Shown one piece after another: positions 51,895-62,992 of a stretch of DNA of 64,000 nt. The notes under the pieces are model-generated. The model was not told where the DNA came from. It made no database searches and saw only the letters and a program-made list of their open reading frames with translations. A program made the translations under genes and the position numbers. The stretch comes from Buxus sempervirens. Its lineage: Eukaryota > Streptophyta > Magnoliopsida > Buxales > Buxaceae. The stretch is taken from contig OX387187.1 in NCBI GenBank assembly GCA_947561395.2, positions 40,963,829-41,027,828 of the forward strand, given 5' to 3'. Within the stretch, counting starts at the first letter, position 1; every line of letters begins with the position of its first letter.

Positions 51895-54800
51895 TCATCT
51901 CAGTTTTCTCTGTCTTCTGCGGCAATCAAAACATTCAGAACATATTGTGGGTTGTTTAGTTTTACTTGTGTGGCTTCCTTGAAGTTTGTCTGGCGGAACC
52001 TTCAGGTCTTCCATCAATATCCGACGAAGCTTCTCATTCTCTTGCATCAGCTCTTCAATGACTTGCTGGTGTTTCAATAACTGAATACATGCAAAAACTT
52101 CTATTAGATTGTATTGACAATACCAGCTCCACAAATGTCAGACAAGCTAAGAAAGGGATAAATGGTTAGTAGTGTAGATGAAGCTGTGGGAAGATGACAC
52201 ATAAACATTTATGAGGAAGTCAGACATCATCATCATCATCATCATCATAAGCCCGTTCCCACTAAAGTCGAGTCAGCATTTATAAAAATTATCAGTGACA
52301 CAAGTTTGGGTATAGGAATAAACAAATGAACATTAGACAAGCAAATCTTACCATTTTAAGTACATCGTTTTCTGATTGCATGCGCCCAGCCTACAAAGTA
52401 AATCCAAGAATGAAATTTTGCACTGAATAATTGAACAACATATCTCTTATAAAGAAATCAATGGCAACATCAATTCTGCTTGGGTTAAAGACTTGTGTTT
52501 TTAACACACCATTCAATATATGCACCTAAAAATAGCGATAAATTAGAATATGTATAGCAAGAAAGGCATGAGAGAGCGAAAGATCCGAAGTAGCATCTTT
52601 TCTGAAGGCAAGGAAGCATTTATGATTGTGTTGATGATATGTCAAAAATTTATGCTATGTTGAATGAAATACACTTTCACCAGATCATAAAAAAGTGTCA
52701 ATTTAAAAAATATATAAATATTTGCAGTCTTAAATTATCCTGAAGAAAACAAATTTCACAGAGTTCAGCAAATAATTCTACAGAGCAAGCAGTTTGAGCG
52801 AATTAACACAATACAAAGTTAAAGACGCTTTCAGAAACATATAATTGTCGACTTCCTAGTCCTTTAAATGTTAACATCTTGAACGTGACAGTAACTTCAT
52901 TGAGATAAGAGTTCCATGTTCAGGGAAAAGAAAATTGAAAAATGGGAATGCTGCCCTGACATGCTAACTGGTGCATGTGACAACATGCTGTTGATATGTA
53001 TATGTTGATGGGTACTTCGCTAAGCCATATGGTTCCTATGTAGTTTATCAAAACATCTTTTATTGTCTCTTACATGTTGCATACACACAATCTTACAATT
53101 GACTAATGGGATATATTAATCCTACCAAGGAAGTTTTAGCTCAGCATAGAAAAAGGAAACTGATACAGATGCAAGAGACTGTACAGAGCCTCTACCATAT
53201 GCATCAGAATCACCAGATTACAGGAGTGGTCCTCAGGGGAAAATGGACCCACCAATTACCTTATTTTGCAATATTTAAAATACAAACACATAATTTCAAT
53301 TGGAAATCAGTTCACCCAAGCATGAAGTGAAGTGGTCAACTTCTGGAAAGTTAACAAACAAGAAGTTGGTAAACGATAGCAAGAAAGTGCATTCGACTAC
53401 CCGGTATTAAGTAAACAAACAGCAAAGTATGTCTATTCTATCAAACTTGAGTGTTTATGTGTGACAAGAGATACCTGGCATATACAGGCAAGGGATTCAC
53501 AAAAGGAAATCAACATTATGATCATGTCAGAAATATGCTTTAGAAATTTAAAAGGAGAAAATCTAGAGTTTCCTTGTAGAAAAAAAATTCCTAAGCATGT
53601 AGATGTCACAAAGACTTGGATATGCTCCACAATAAATTTTACTGTTTCTGTCACATACCAATTCATTTAGTTCTGTGTTGTCCTCATCGTTAAAAAGTGG
53701 ATTCTGCAAGAAATTGCTGATAACTTTTTCGGTTCGACTGCAAACTGATGTGTCCAATGTAGTTCCTTCAGCTGTCAAAGGTTCAGATATAGATCCCATA
53801 TACAAATTTGTATCTTTCGGAGGCTCTTGAGATGAATGTTCTGAAGTTTTTGATGCCCATTGTATCATACTTCCTAGAGGGTTTTGTCCAGAGGTTGTAT
53901 TTATCATGCTCTCCTGAGATGAATGTTCTGAAGTTTTTGATGCCCATTGCATCATACTTCCTAGAGAGTTTTGTCCAGAGGTTGTATTTATCATGCTCAT
54001 GCCAGTTTGCAAAGATCCTGGGAGGATACTTCGACCAACAGATAAACCCGGAAAAATTCCAAACCGCATCATCATATTTGCCATTGCTTGCTAGAAAATA
54101 CATAAATTTACATTAGATAGATAAATAGAAACAATAACAGATAGAACATGGTGTAGGAGAAACATACCACAAGGTAAGATTGAATGCGGTAAACCACCCC
54201 AGGTTTTATAGCAAGGCCTGTCACATCAATGTCGACATCAATATTTTAGCTCCCCAAGGACATGCGAGGCATGCATGCACAGGAGCATGCTTGTAGAAAT
54301 GGAAATTATTGCACATGCAGATGAATGCATGGAATCACAAATACACAATACAGCTAAGTAACTTAAAAAATGTCATCAATGACATCTTTATGGCTGTTAT
54401 ATTTTAAATGACAGTTATATAAGCCACTCAAGTGATCACCCAATGTGATATGAATTTATATCCAAACAAATAAAATCATACAGCACAAGTATACCTACGT
54501 GGAAAAACTAGGCAATTTCTGTCTAAATAAATATATTTATACCGAGAAAGTTCGGTCATCATAGGCCATGATGATCTAACAAATGCAATCCATTACAAAC
54601 AGTGCACATGCAAAGGTAAGAAACCACAACTCATTGCTGCTCCCTTGCATTCTTTCACCATCGATATCTAATCAGTTATTCCTAGAATAACCTGGTCAAG
54701 CGACCGAGTGTAGCTGTTCCATAATTCTTATAACAGGTTGACATTTGAGAAAAAAAATCATCCTGAAGAAGTAATACTATATTATCCTTCAGAAAACTCA

Positions 54801-55401
54801 AGAAAGCACATACCGGCTCCAAAACCATGGCCAAAACCAATCCCACATCCAATACCGGCTTCAATATTCTTTGCCCCCAACTTTCTCAACTGCAGAAAGA
54901 AAACAGCTGAAAATAAAAGATAAGCAGCAATAACAACTTTCATATAAACTTCAAAACAAAACAAATGACACCAAAAGGAAACAGAAATTGTCTTACGGAG
55001 CTGTTCACATGTCTTCCAACACCAGAAAAAGCATCAGTTGCACCCCTTGTCGCGCTCATAACTTGCTGTAGAGCTGGTATTGCACCTGATTAAATGGATC
55101 AATTATAAATCAAACAATTAGCCAAAATATTCATAATGATCAAAGAATACAAAGAGAGAGAAATTTTTGGTCATTTGTAGCACTTCGATCCACAATTTTA
55201 GGGTAAGAAAAAAAAATGATTAGTAAAATTCCATCAACCAAATGAAAGTTTTATTGAGCCAAAAATGAACATAAAATACAGCTGATTTTTTTTATCCCTC
55301 TATCCCTCAAGTTAGTTATAATTACTTGAAAGAGATATAAACTTACAACTTAGCAGCTTAGAAACAGCAGTTTGGATTTTCACAATAGAAAGAGATTTAG
55401 A

Positions 55402-55436
<35 letters not shown>

Positions 55437-57656
55437 CAATGTGGAAACCAAAAACTTATCAAATTGTTTTTTGGTTTTGGAAAAAAGTGAAGGAAAACCC
55501 CATTCAGTAATCATCGCCGTCATCATCATCATAAGCCAGTTCCCACCAAAGTGGGGTCTCCGACACGAATATTGTCTCTCCATTCAGTAACATTTAGTTA
55601 AAATTGACAATGACTTCAAAAATAAGTAAAAATACATTTGGCATGTCTAATGACCATGATACAAAAATAGTTTGTGGTGATAGTAGTGTTAGCTATGATT
55701 TTGGTAGTAATGATGATAGCATTAATGATAGTGGCCATGGTACTGGTGTGGTGGTGGTGATGTTGGTGGTGGTAGTTGTGGTTGCGTGGTGGTAGTCTTA
55801 GTATAGTGACGGTGGAAGTGGTAGTGGTGGTGTTGGTTATTGTGACGATGGTGGTGGTGGCACTGCAGTGATAGTAGTGGCACGGAGATGGCAATTGTGT
55901 GGGGGAATGGCGGTAAGTGGCATAAATGAAGACATGAGTGATTTGATTAATTAAACAAGAAATTAAAAGACGGCATAAAAAGAATTAGAAAATGGTTCTC
56001 TGTTCTTAAAAGCTGAAATTTTCAACTTCTAAAAACAAGGATTGTTTTTTTTTTTGTGTGTGTATTTTTTAACAATTAAACTGTCCTTACTAGACACATT
56101 TTTGGGTTTCTGTTGAAAAAAACATATTTTCAAAATCGTTACCAAACAGCCTCTTTATCCTTAACAATAAACCCCAAAACCTAGGGTAAAAAGGAAAAAA
56201 AAAGGAAGAAAACAAAAAACAGTAGTACAATTCCACCAACCAATTGAAATTTTTATTGAGCCAAAAATAAGCATAAAAGAAAGCTGATTTACTAAAACAG
56301 AATACAAAGGGGTTGAGATTCAAATGCTTCACAAATGCATGTAATATAGTCATAAAATAGCAGGAATGACAATTGAGTGAAGTTTGGGCCAAAAAACATA
56401 TTTATGAACAAAAATTAAAAAGGAAAAGTGAAACTAGTGGTTTTATCAAGCCACCTTTTGACATAATCTGCAGAACAGCCAATCGTTTTTTGTTTTTTTG
56501 TTTTCAACTAATCTTCTCCTTTTTCTTTAATCTTCATCCTAAGAATTAAAAGCTTGGGAGAAACAAAGCCGCACCAGATTTATTGGTAAGAGAAACCAGA
56601 TTTAGAACTGTGGATCAACATAGAGTTTACATATGGCACATGATCTGGCAATCCTCAGTTATTCATGTAAAATTTAGCGTGATTCAAACCAATATACTAA
56701 GCTCTTAGAACTAAATACATTGACCACATGACAACAAGAAATCCACAACTCTAACAATGTTCTTGTGGAGAAAATTCACAAAATTCAACAGACAGTACAT
56801 TGCATGACAAAATCTAGTACATGTGTCAAAGGGCCTATATGGGTACGGAAATTGTCTAGATGACCTATCAAGAACTTCCATGAAAGGTGGTTGCTTGGGA
56901 TTGGCCTCATTCATTGATCCACATGGCAGAAAACGCCAAAGCATCACCAGGTACCTAAACCTGGCGAGTTTTACCAGAAAACAGTAAGCCACAGTCATGG
57001 TAAAAAAGAATCATCTTATAGTTGGAATGAAGTAGATCTTGATGAACTAATAACTAAGAAGTCTGGTCTCAATAAACCAAGGCACAGGTCAAGGAAACTG
57101 GAGATCAGTTTTGGCACTTAAACACCAGTAAGCATACCAAGTAACAAAGCATTGATGCAGCCTGATAGTTCAGATTCTATAAAGTTTATCTAAGCACTTA
57201 AACGGTAATTTATACACAAAAGAGCAATGATCATCAACCATTCGACAAAATGCCTCATCCAAGTTGCAGAGAATTGAAACCCAGAAATGTGATTGCCCGA
57301 TATCTTCTAAGATTGTATGTTAAACAAAATTTCATCAGAAGTGAAATTATAGTAGAAAAATGGTAAGCAAAGCAAGAACAATGAATTACATAAACTCTTA
57401 TTTCCTTCAGATTTTTGTGGGTTTTCAGCATCCTTGGCTTTGAAAAATCCCCCGAAGTCCATCTTCCCAATTGGGTGAGAGACAAAGATTCATGAAACGT
57501 ACCCAAATTTAAAGGACGTCCAACGCCGATACCAACACCACAGCCGATGCCAAAGCCAGTAAAGATCTGACCCACCTTCAAAGCAAAAGGATTCTCTAAT
57601 TGGATTCCAAGGCTCCCCTCACTATTAATTCTGCCGCTACCGTTACTATGCTCCAT
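51895..57656 (-). CDS. Uncharacterised glycine-rich / coiled-coil plant protein
   Basis: Seven exons: 57656-57503, 55085-54997, 54889-54814, 54217-54168, 54090-53659, 52390-52352, 52080-51895; 1026 nt, 341 residues, all introns GT..AG and frames continuous. I do not recognise the family. Two glycine-patterned segments occur near the N-terminus: VGQIFTGFGIGCGVGIGVGRPL (exon 1) and KNIEAGIGCGIGFGHGFGAG with LAIKPGVVYRIQ (exons 3-4). They look like repeats of one motif and could be membrane-inserting. Exon 5 is Ser/Thr-rich and holds a 29-residue tandem duplication (INTTSGQN.LGSM.QWASKT). Exons 6-7 (SENDVLKMLLKHQQVIEELM then QENEKLRRILMED) form a coiled coil. The C-terminus has CSECFDCRRRQRKLR, a Cys pair in a basic setting. 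ATG chosen as the first in frame after the CT-rich leader. Confidence 0.8.
52225..52275. repeat. CATCAT microsatellite with attached dispersed motif, intron 6
   Basis: (CATCAT)n followed by AAGCCCGTTCCCACTAAAGT. A second copy in intron 1 (about 55516-55575) has CATCATCATCATAAGCCAGT and TCCCACCAAAGTGGGGTC. The association of this trinucleotide run with this text recurs in plants, suggesting a mobile-element remnant. Confidence 0.5.
53832..54010 (-). repeat. 87-bp in-frame tandem duplication in exon 5
   Basis: Two head-to-tail copies on the minus strand, each encoding 29 residues, from ATCAACACC-like SMINTTSGQN to TSEHSSQE. Nucleotide differences are few (for example Ser/Pro and Met/Ile codons), so the event is recent relative to the gene. 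Length is a multiple of three and the frame is kept. Confidence 0.85.
55404..55437. repeat. (AT)n microsatellite, intron 1
   Basis: About 16 AT units within intron 1 (55086-57502) of the uncharacterised gene. A GGT/GTG/GAT-rich low-complexity tract follows at about 55670-55880. The rest of this 2.4-kb intron shows no gene. Confidence 0.8.
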
Positions 57657-57659
57657 CCT

Positions 57660-58304
57660 CTCTCTCTCTCTCAAAAGCTGCTTTCTAAGCTAAAAGCCTA
57701 ACAGAGAGAATCAAATTTCGGCTTTTACATATTTGAACGTCGGGTTAGTCCCAAATGTAAGAAAAGAATTAAATTGGTTTGACTGTCCAATGTGAAAACT
57801 AACCAAAATTAAATTAGTTTCCCTTAAACCGAACCAATCCAATCCCAAATTATGATTTCAGTCCGGTTTGGGTCCGTTTAGTTAGGTAAGGCGTAGAGAG
57901 ATGTGTTCGCAAGCATGAAGAGGATATGACCTCCTTAGGAGAAGGTAATCTTCTCCTAATGAACTACAGGACTCTCCCTTAGAAAAACGGAGTGTCTTGG
58001 TTGTGTGACAGACGAAAATGGAAAAGAAGAAGATCTCCAATTCTTACTATGTCATCTAAGTTGAATCTTAACATGTACTATTCAATCTAAAATTAACAAA
58101 AATATTTAGATGTAAGAAGATTTTTTGCTTCTTTACCATAATGCATTTTCTCTACTATAATAAATTATGAATTATTTCTAATCAAAATCCATTATTAATT
58201 TCAAATTTCATATCAAATCAATTTTTAATATTTATTTATTTAAATGATTTTATAAAATTTATATTTCTAATTACAGGAATTTAATTTTGTTATTTAGTTT
58301 ATAT
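57660..58304. other. Upstream spacer
   Basis: Holds the CT-rich leader ((TC)n at 57657-57670) and presumably the promoter of the minus-strand gene. No other gene seen. Confidence 0.45.
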
Positions 58305-58971
58305 TAGAGCTGTAAACGGGTCGATACAAATATGTTAAGATCCAAATTCGATCCAATAAGAAATACCAACATCCGAATTCGAATCGATTATCCAATAAAT
58401 CTTTCACATCTAATACCGAATTCGATTGGAATTTGAATCCGACCGATTACATTATCTACGGAAAAAAAATTAAGATATTATAAACCTCAAGTTAGTGGAT
58501 CAAATAAGGATGTATTAATTCAAATTTGTCTTATATTATGAAACCTTCATTCTTTCTAAATATTTTGAAAGCAGGAGAGAAGTAGATGGTTGATTTTAAA
58601 ATTGAGGAGAAGATAGAGTTAACGGTTGTAGGGGAACGTAGAGATATATATCGTTGAAGACATGTCTTGATCTTGTGGGATTTGTAGTGGTATTTTTGGA
58701 TTTGTTGATGATATTTGTGGGAAAAAAAAGGGGGATCAGAATCAAAGAATATTCCCCTTCTCTTTACTAATACTATAGATAGATATATAAAATGACTTAA
58801 ATAGGCCTAAAAAAACATAACATATATACAAAATAAACAGTCGGATCTTTATCGGGTTGAATATGTGTAGTACCATATTCGAATCCAAATATAATTGGAT
58901 TCGGATAATCGGATCTGTATTCGGATAATTGGGTTGGATTCGGATCTTTATCCGACCTATTGACAGCCCTA
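58305..58971. mobile_element. hAT-like element with a Helitron end inside
   Basis: Ends TAGAGCTGTAAACGGGTCG and, complemented, TAGGGCTGTCAATAGGTCGG. Flanking octamers GTTTATAT (58297-58304) and CTTTATAT (58972-58979) match at 7 of 8. Subterminal ATTCGGAT/ATCCGAAT motifs are repeated, as usual in hAT elements. Within it, on the minus strand near 58779, TCTATAGTATTAGTAAAGAG plus GGGGAATATTC is a Helitron 5' end; its 3' end was not located. Confidence 0.75.
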
Positions 58972-58979
58972 CTTTATAT

Positions 58980-59556
58980 GACATGTCATCCTCGTCCATA
59001 TATATTTTTCCACATAACACATATTATATTTGCTAGAGAGAGTTTCGATAGGACTGACGATTTCATTCCGTTTCGATAGGATATATATTTTTCAAAGATA
59101 AATATTAGATTTGTTTTTTAAAACAGTTTAACAGAAATATTTTCTTTTAAGATAAATATTAAATTTGTTTTTTCTAACGAATAGAGTTTGATTGCAAAGG
59201 GTTGGTGAGATTGCAATCGTTTTTGTGTAATCAAAACATTAATGATCCTTTTCTTCTCCTGCTGTTCTTTAGTTTTTTCTTTCGTTTTAAGAAATCTTTG
59301 CTTGGAGCCGAGAGATAAACATACTAATCGGTGAAAAGCGCAAGGATCATTTCTTGTTCCTAATCCTCTCTATATGGTATTTGATCTTCTGATGATCCTG
59401 TCATATTTCTAGTTCTATTTCTCCTCTTATATATGCATTGAAGTCTTCATCATCTTTACAAACTAAAATTTTCAGACTCGTGAATTGATCATCCATGAAC
59501 TACAACAGGTACTGGTATAGAGATCAACATTGTATAAGTCCAAAAAGAAATTAATC
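58980..59556. other. Spacer upstream of the truncated F-box gene
   Basis: AT-rich; the phrase TTTTCTTTTAAGATAAATATTA repeats in variant form near 59095 and 59140. No gene seen. Confidence 0.4.
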
Positions 59557-59946
59557 ATGGCGGTGGTAACCCCTTTAGACGATCAAGATTACGAGACACT
59601 TCATTCGCCAAAGATTAGCTGGTGGGACGTTGTGTGTCGTAGGAATATAATCGCAGAACTTCCAGCAGAAGTCACGATGCTTATTCTAGAGAAGCTAGAC
59701 TTGCTGAGTTATCATTGCTTTAGTGTAGTGTGTTCGTCATGGAGATCCATTGCAGTTGCAGCTAAGCAGGAAATGCAAAGAGAGAAGCTTATGTTCTCCT
59801 TGTCCTCCTCTCGGCCACAGCTTCCATATCTAATGTTCCCCTCTCCTGACGAGGACAAATCCCATCAATTATGCTTCAGCCTCTCTCATGGGAAGAATTT
59901 TGGCTTAAATTGCCAGAATTTTGTGGGGGAAGATGTAAGGTCATAG
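59557..59946 (+). pseudogene. Truncated F-box protein gene, paralogue of 62993
   Basis: 129 residues. After a unique N-terminal stretch (MAVVTPLDDQDYETLHSP) comes an F-box, IIAELPAEVTMLILEKLDLL, then FSVVCSSWRSIAVAAKQEMQ. From the F-box to SLSHGKNF it is about 80% identical to the gene at 62993. At HGK-N-F one base is missing relative to the paralogue (12 bases where the other has 13 before the shared GGCTTA), so the frame shifts and ends 18 codons later. The DUF295 part is not found downstream. A short F-box-only protein could still be made and bind SKP1, but relic status is more likely. ATG chosen at TCATGGCGG. Confidence 0.75.
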
Positions 59947-61154
59947 TAAAAGCTTAGTTATTAATGAGTTGAAACTTTGACTAAGACTTCATAGTATTTG
60001 TTTTATTACGTTTTGATTGGATGTGGTGTGGAATTTGTGTGCATGAGCATCCACCATATCGCATCTTATATTTCTTTTGATCTAATAAAATCGACGGCTG
60101 ATATCAACTCTTTCTTGTTGAAGGAATATTAGGGTGAAACAACCCTAATTCTCATTTTGTTGGCTGCAAAACATGGGCTGCTGCTAGAGGTCTTGGAGAA
60201 GAAGAAATCAAGGAAAATTTGGTTTGGGTGTTGAAGTAAGTAGGATTAGTTTATCTTCTATGATTCTTTGCATTGTCTCTTACAATACTATTTTTTTTTA
60301 TTCAATCTAGTCGTTGATGTGAAGGTTGGAAAACCTTGCTGAAATGGGATTTTATAGTTTATTATAAATCAATTCAGATTTTTGTTGAACTTTTAAAACG
60401 TATGTTACTAACGTCACAATATGGAATTCATTGAATATTTTATTAATTTGTATCATGGGATAGGACCGAATTCGATTTAGTTATTCACTAGCCAATGAGA
60501 AAGTTTCCACGAAAACTTAGTTGGGTGAATGAGTACAAGCTTTATTAATTGATCTCCTTTTTTTGGCTGAGTCTCCACTTGACCCATTTAAACTATACAA
60601 TTTAGAATGCCAGTCTGAAAAATCAGACTAATCAGAACTTGCTTCTGCTTCTAAGGTCTTTCTCAATTTGGAGTTTGAGAATATGAAATGACTTGTCCAT
60701 AAGACTGGGTGGCCTTAACTTTCTGTCAACAAGGTAGAATGTCCTTGCAGGATCAATATTGTCATTGTTATACAGAAGATTTGACTCTGTTCAGGAATTT
60801 CAATTACAGAGGGAGAAAACATATGAATATTCAATCTTTGATTACAGTAGGTTGGAAACTAAAACTGAAATTGATTACTTTTGGACGCTTTTAATTACTG
60901 AAAAATTGAATGTTACGAGGGTTAAAACTGCCCATATATGTAAGTAGCCAAGACCTTTCAGGACATTTTAGAGCAGATGGATTCATCATCATCATGACAT
61001 TTGAAAGAATCTTTTCCCGTCAGTTACATAAATGTCTTTGAAGATGTTTTCGTTGGTTCCTAACTGTAAGTGGAGTATAAATTGTAACCATACTAAAATC
61101 TTAGCAAAAAACTATTTCGACAATTCAATCCACTCGGAAGCTCAACGACGAGGC
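59947..61154. other. Non-coding spacer
   Basis: No supported gene. Short open frames near 60709-60947 have no recognisable content. The rest of the F-box paralogue is absent here. Confidence 0.45.
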
Positions 61155-61300
61155 CGTTTCATCTGGTGCCACCCAGTGGTGTCAGCGTGAAATGTGCGGA
61201 TTGATGCCTCTTCCAATAGGGGGCCCACATCCCAAAACATATCTCATTCGCTAGTTTCATGGTACTACCAAATTCTAGCACTAGAAGAAATGCATTCCCC
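61155..61300 (+). repeat. Dispersed repeat, copy 2 of 2
   Basis: CAGTGGTGTCAGCGTGAAAT, GGGGGCCCACAT, AGTTTCATGGTAC and CTAGAAGAAATGC align with 44140-44300 in the same orientation. See that entry. Confidence 0.55.
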
Positions 61301-61804
61301 GATGACCTATTGAGCGGGATGCTGTTGCTGAAGTGGAATGCTTCCAAGTGAAACACCACGGTAAGTGTTTTTTTCTGAGCAAGGTAGCTAAAAATGTTTA
61401 GCCCAACTCGTCCAAAGCATGATTTTTTCCGGTCAACCGCCGGGTAGACCACCTTGATAGATAGGGAGTTAGGTTAAACTCTGTTGGTAAACTATTGGTA
61501 TAACAAACCAAGCCCAGAATAAAAAAGTTGAAGGAAAATGCAAAAAATTGTAGCACTCAATATGAAACAAAAAATTGAGGCGAGATGATCAATCTCTCTA
61601 TGGTTAAAACCTTAAACACCCTCTTTTGGATGATTTTCTTTGTACATAGGGCTTCAGCGTTAGGTTTCCAACATTTAACGGTCGTAAACTTTCTCAGTAG
61701 ATCGCACAAATAATACTGAGCGTTAGGTTTCCAGCATTTAATGGTAGGATCATTGTTATTGTTGTTTGATCTTTTGAATTCTTTCCATATTCTAATCATG
61801 TCCT

Positions 61805-62192
61805 TAGGGATGGCACCGGTTCGGTTTTGAGAAAAACCAAAACCAAACCGATAGAATATACTCTGACTCAAAATCAAATCAATTTTTTTGAGTATAAAAC
61901 CAAAACTGGACTGAGTCGATTAATACAAATTCAAAACCAAATTAATAGGTTTGATTTAGTTTATCGGTTTTCGTGGATAAACCGAACAATCATAGTTGGT
62001 GGTCTACTTAAACACATGTATATATGTAATCGGTTCAGTTTGGCCTTAAAATCGAAACTGAATCGAAACTGAGTTGGTTTTACACAGTATAACCCAAAAC
62101 TGAACCGAAAATATAAGGACAATCCAAAACCGATCCGAATAAGTTCTGTTCTGTAAGATTTATCGGATTCAACACAACCATTTCCAGCCCTA
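61805..62192. mobile_element. hAT-like MITE with perfect 8-bp target duplication
   Basis: CATGTCCT flanks both sides (61797-61804 and 62193-62200). Ends TAGGGATGGCACCGGTTCGG and, complemented, TAGGGCTGGAAATGGTT. Rich in AAACCGA/TCGGTTT subterminal motifs. 388 bp, no coding capacity. Confidence 0.88.
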
Positions 62193-62200
62193 CATGTCCT

Positions 62201-62920
62201 ATTACTAGTTCTATATATTTTCAATCCTATCTTATATGTTGTAATTTTCTTGAATCTTTTAAGTTCTTGGCATCCATGTCCAAAGTTGTAGAATAGCATT
62301 AGACACTCTTTACTTATTATATGTAGGCACACTAATTTGGGATAAATTGAATTTGGTAGGTCTTATTGTATTAAGACTTGTATCCTTTGGGAATCATTTA
62401 TTAGGAGACATTACAAAATTTGAGGGTGTATGGGACGGACTTTTACCGGCGGTAGAAAGAAACCACCCCTAAAACCACTTTTAGGGGCGGTAATAGCTAC
62501 TGCCGCCACTAAAAGCTAACTTCTTTTCTCGAAAATTTAAAAAAGAGACAAATTTTAATAGAACGGCCTTCCTTTTCCTCATTTTGTTAGGAGAATCCGA
62601 GAAGGTACGTATCTTCTTATCTTCTCCCAGCAAAGGACTCTCAAGGAATAGTCTTTCAAAGGGAGAGTTGAAGAGGTCGAGTCTAGCTTGCGTTAATCCA
62701 AAAAAAATTTTCCACGAGGAAAAAGGAAAAAGAAAAAAAGAAGCAAGAATTGCAGAACTTCAAACAGAGAGATAAATTGCTTTGAGATAATATTGCTTCA
62801 AGATAACTATCACTAAGATTGAGGATATTCAGATAATTTAAACATAAAAAGAGATAAATATTAATAGAATATTGCGTCGTTTCTTATGAAGAGAATTATC
62901 TTTCTCCCCGTCTCTCTTAT
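62201..62920. other. Spacer upstream of the F-box gene
   Basis: Near 62440-62515 a GC-rich inverted pattern (TTTTACCGGCGG / CCGCCACTAAAAGC) resembles the subterminal part of some plant DNA transposons. Nothing else seen. Confidence 0.4.
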
Positions 62921-62927
62921 TATAAAA
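62921..62927 (+). promoter_or_regulatory. TATA box of the F-box/DUF295 gene
   Basis: TATAAAA, 72 bp before the ATG. Confidence 0.5.
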
Positions 62928-62992
62928 AAAGGAGATTCTTGGAATTGGAAAGAGAAAGTTCTTCGTCAATCTTTGGCATCAAAAGAAAGAAG

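Noticed and set aside
55604-55894. Open frames in the GTG/GGT-rich tract
   Set aside because: Low-complexity repeat inside an intron; frames arise from the repeat itself.
62440-62515. CACTA-type transposon end
   Set aside because: The GC-rich inverted pattern is suggestive, but neither a CACTA terminus nor a 3-bp duplication was found.
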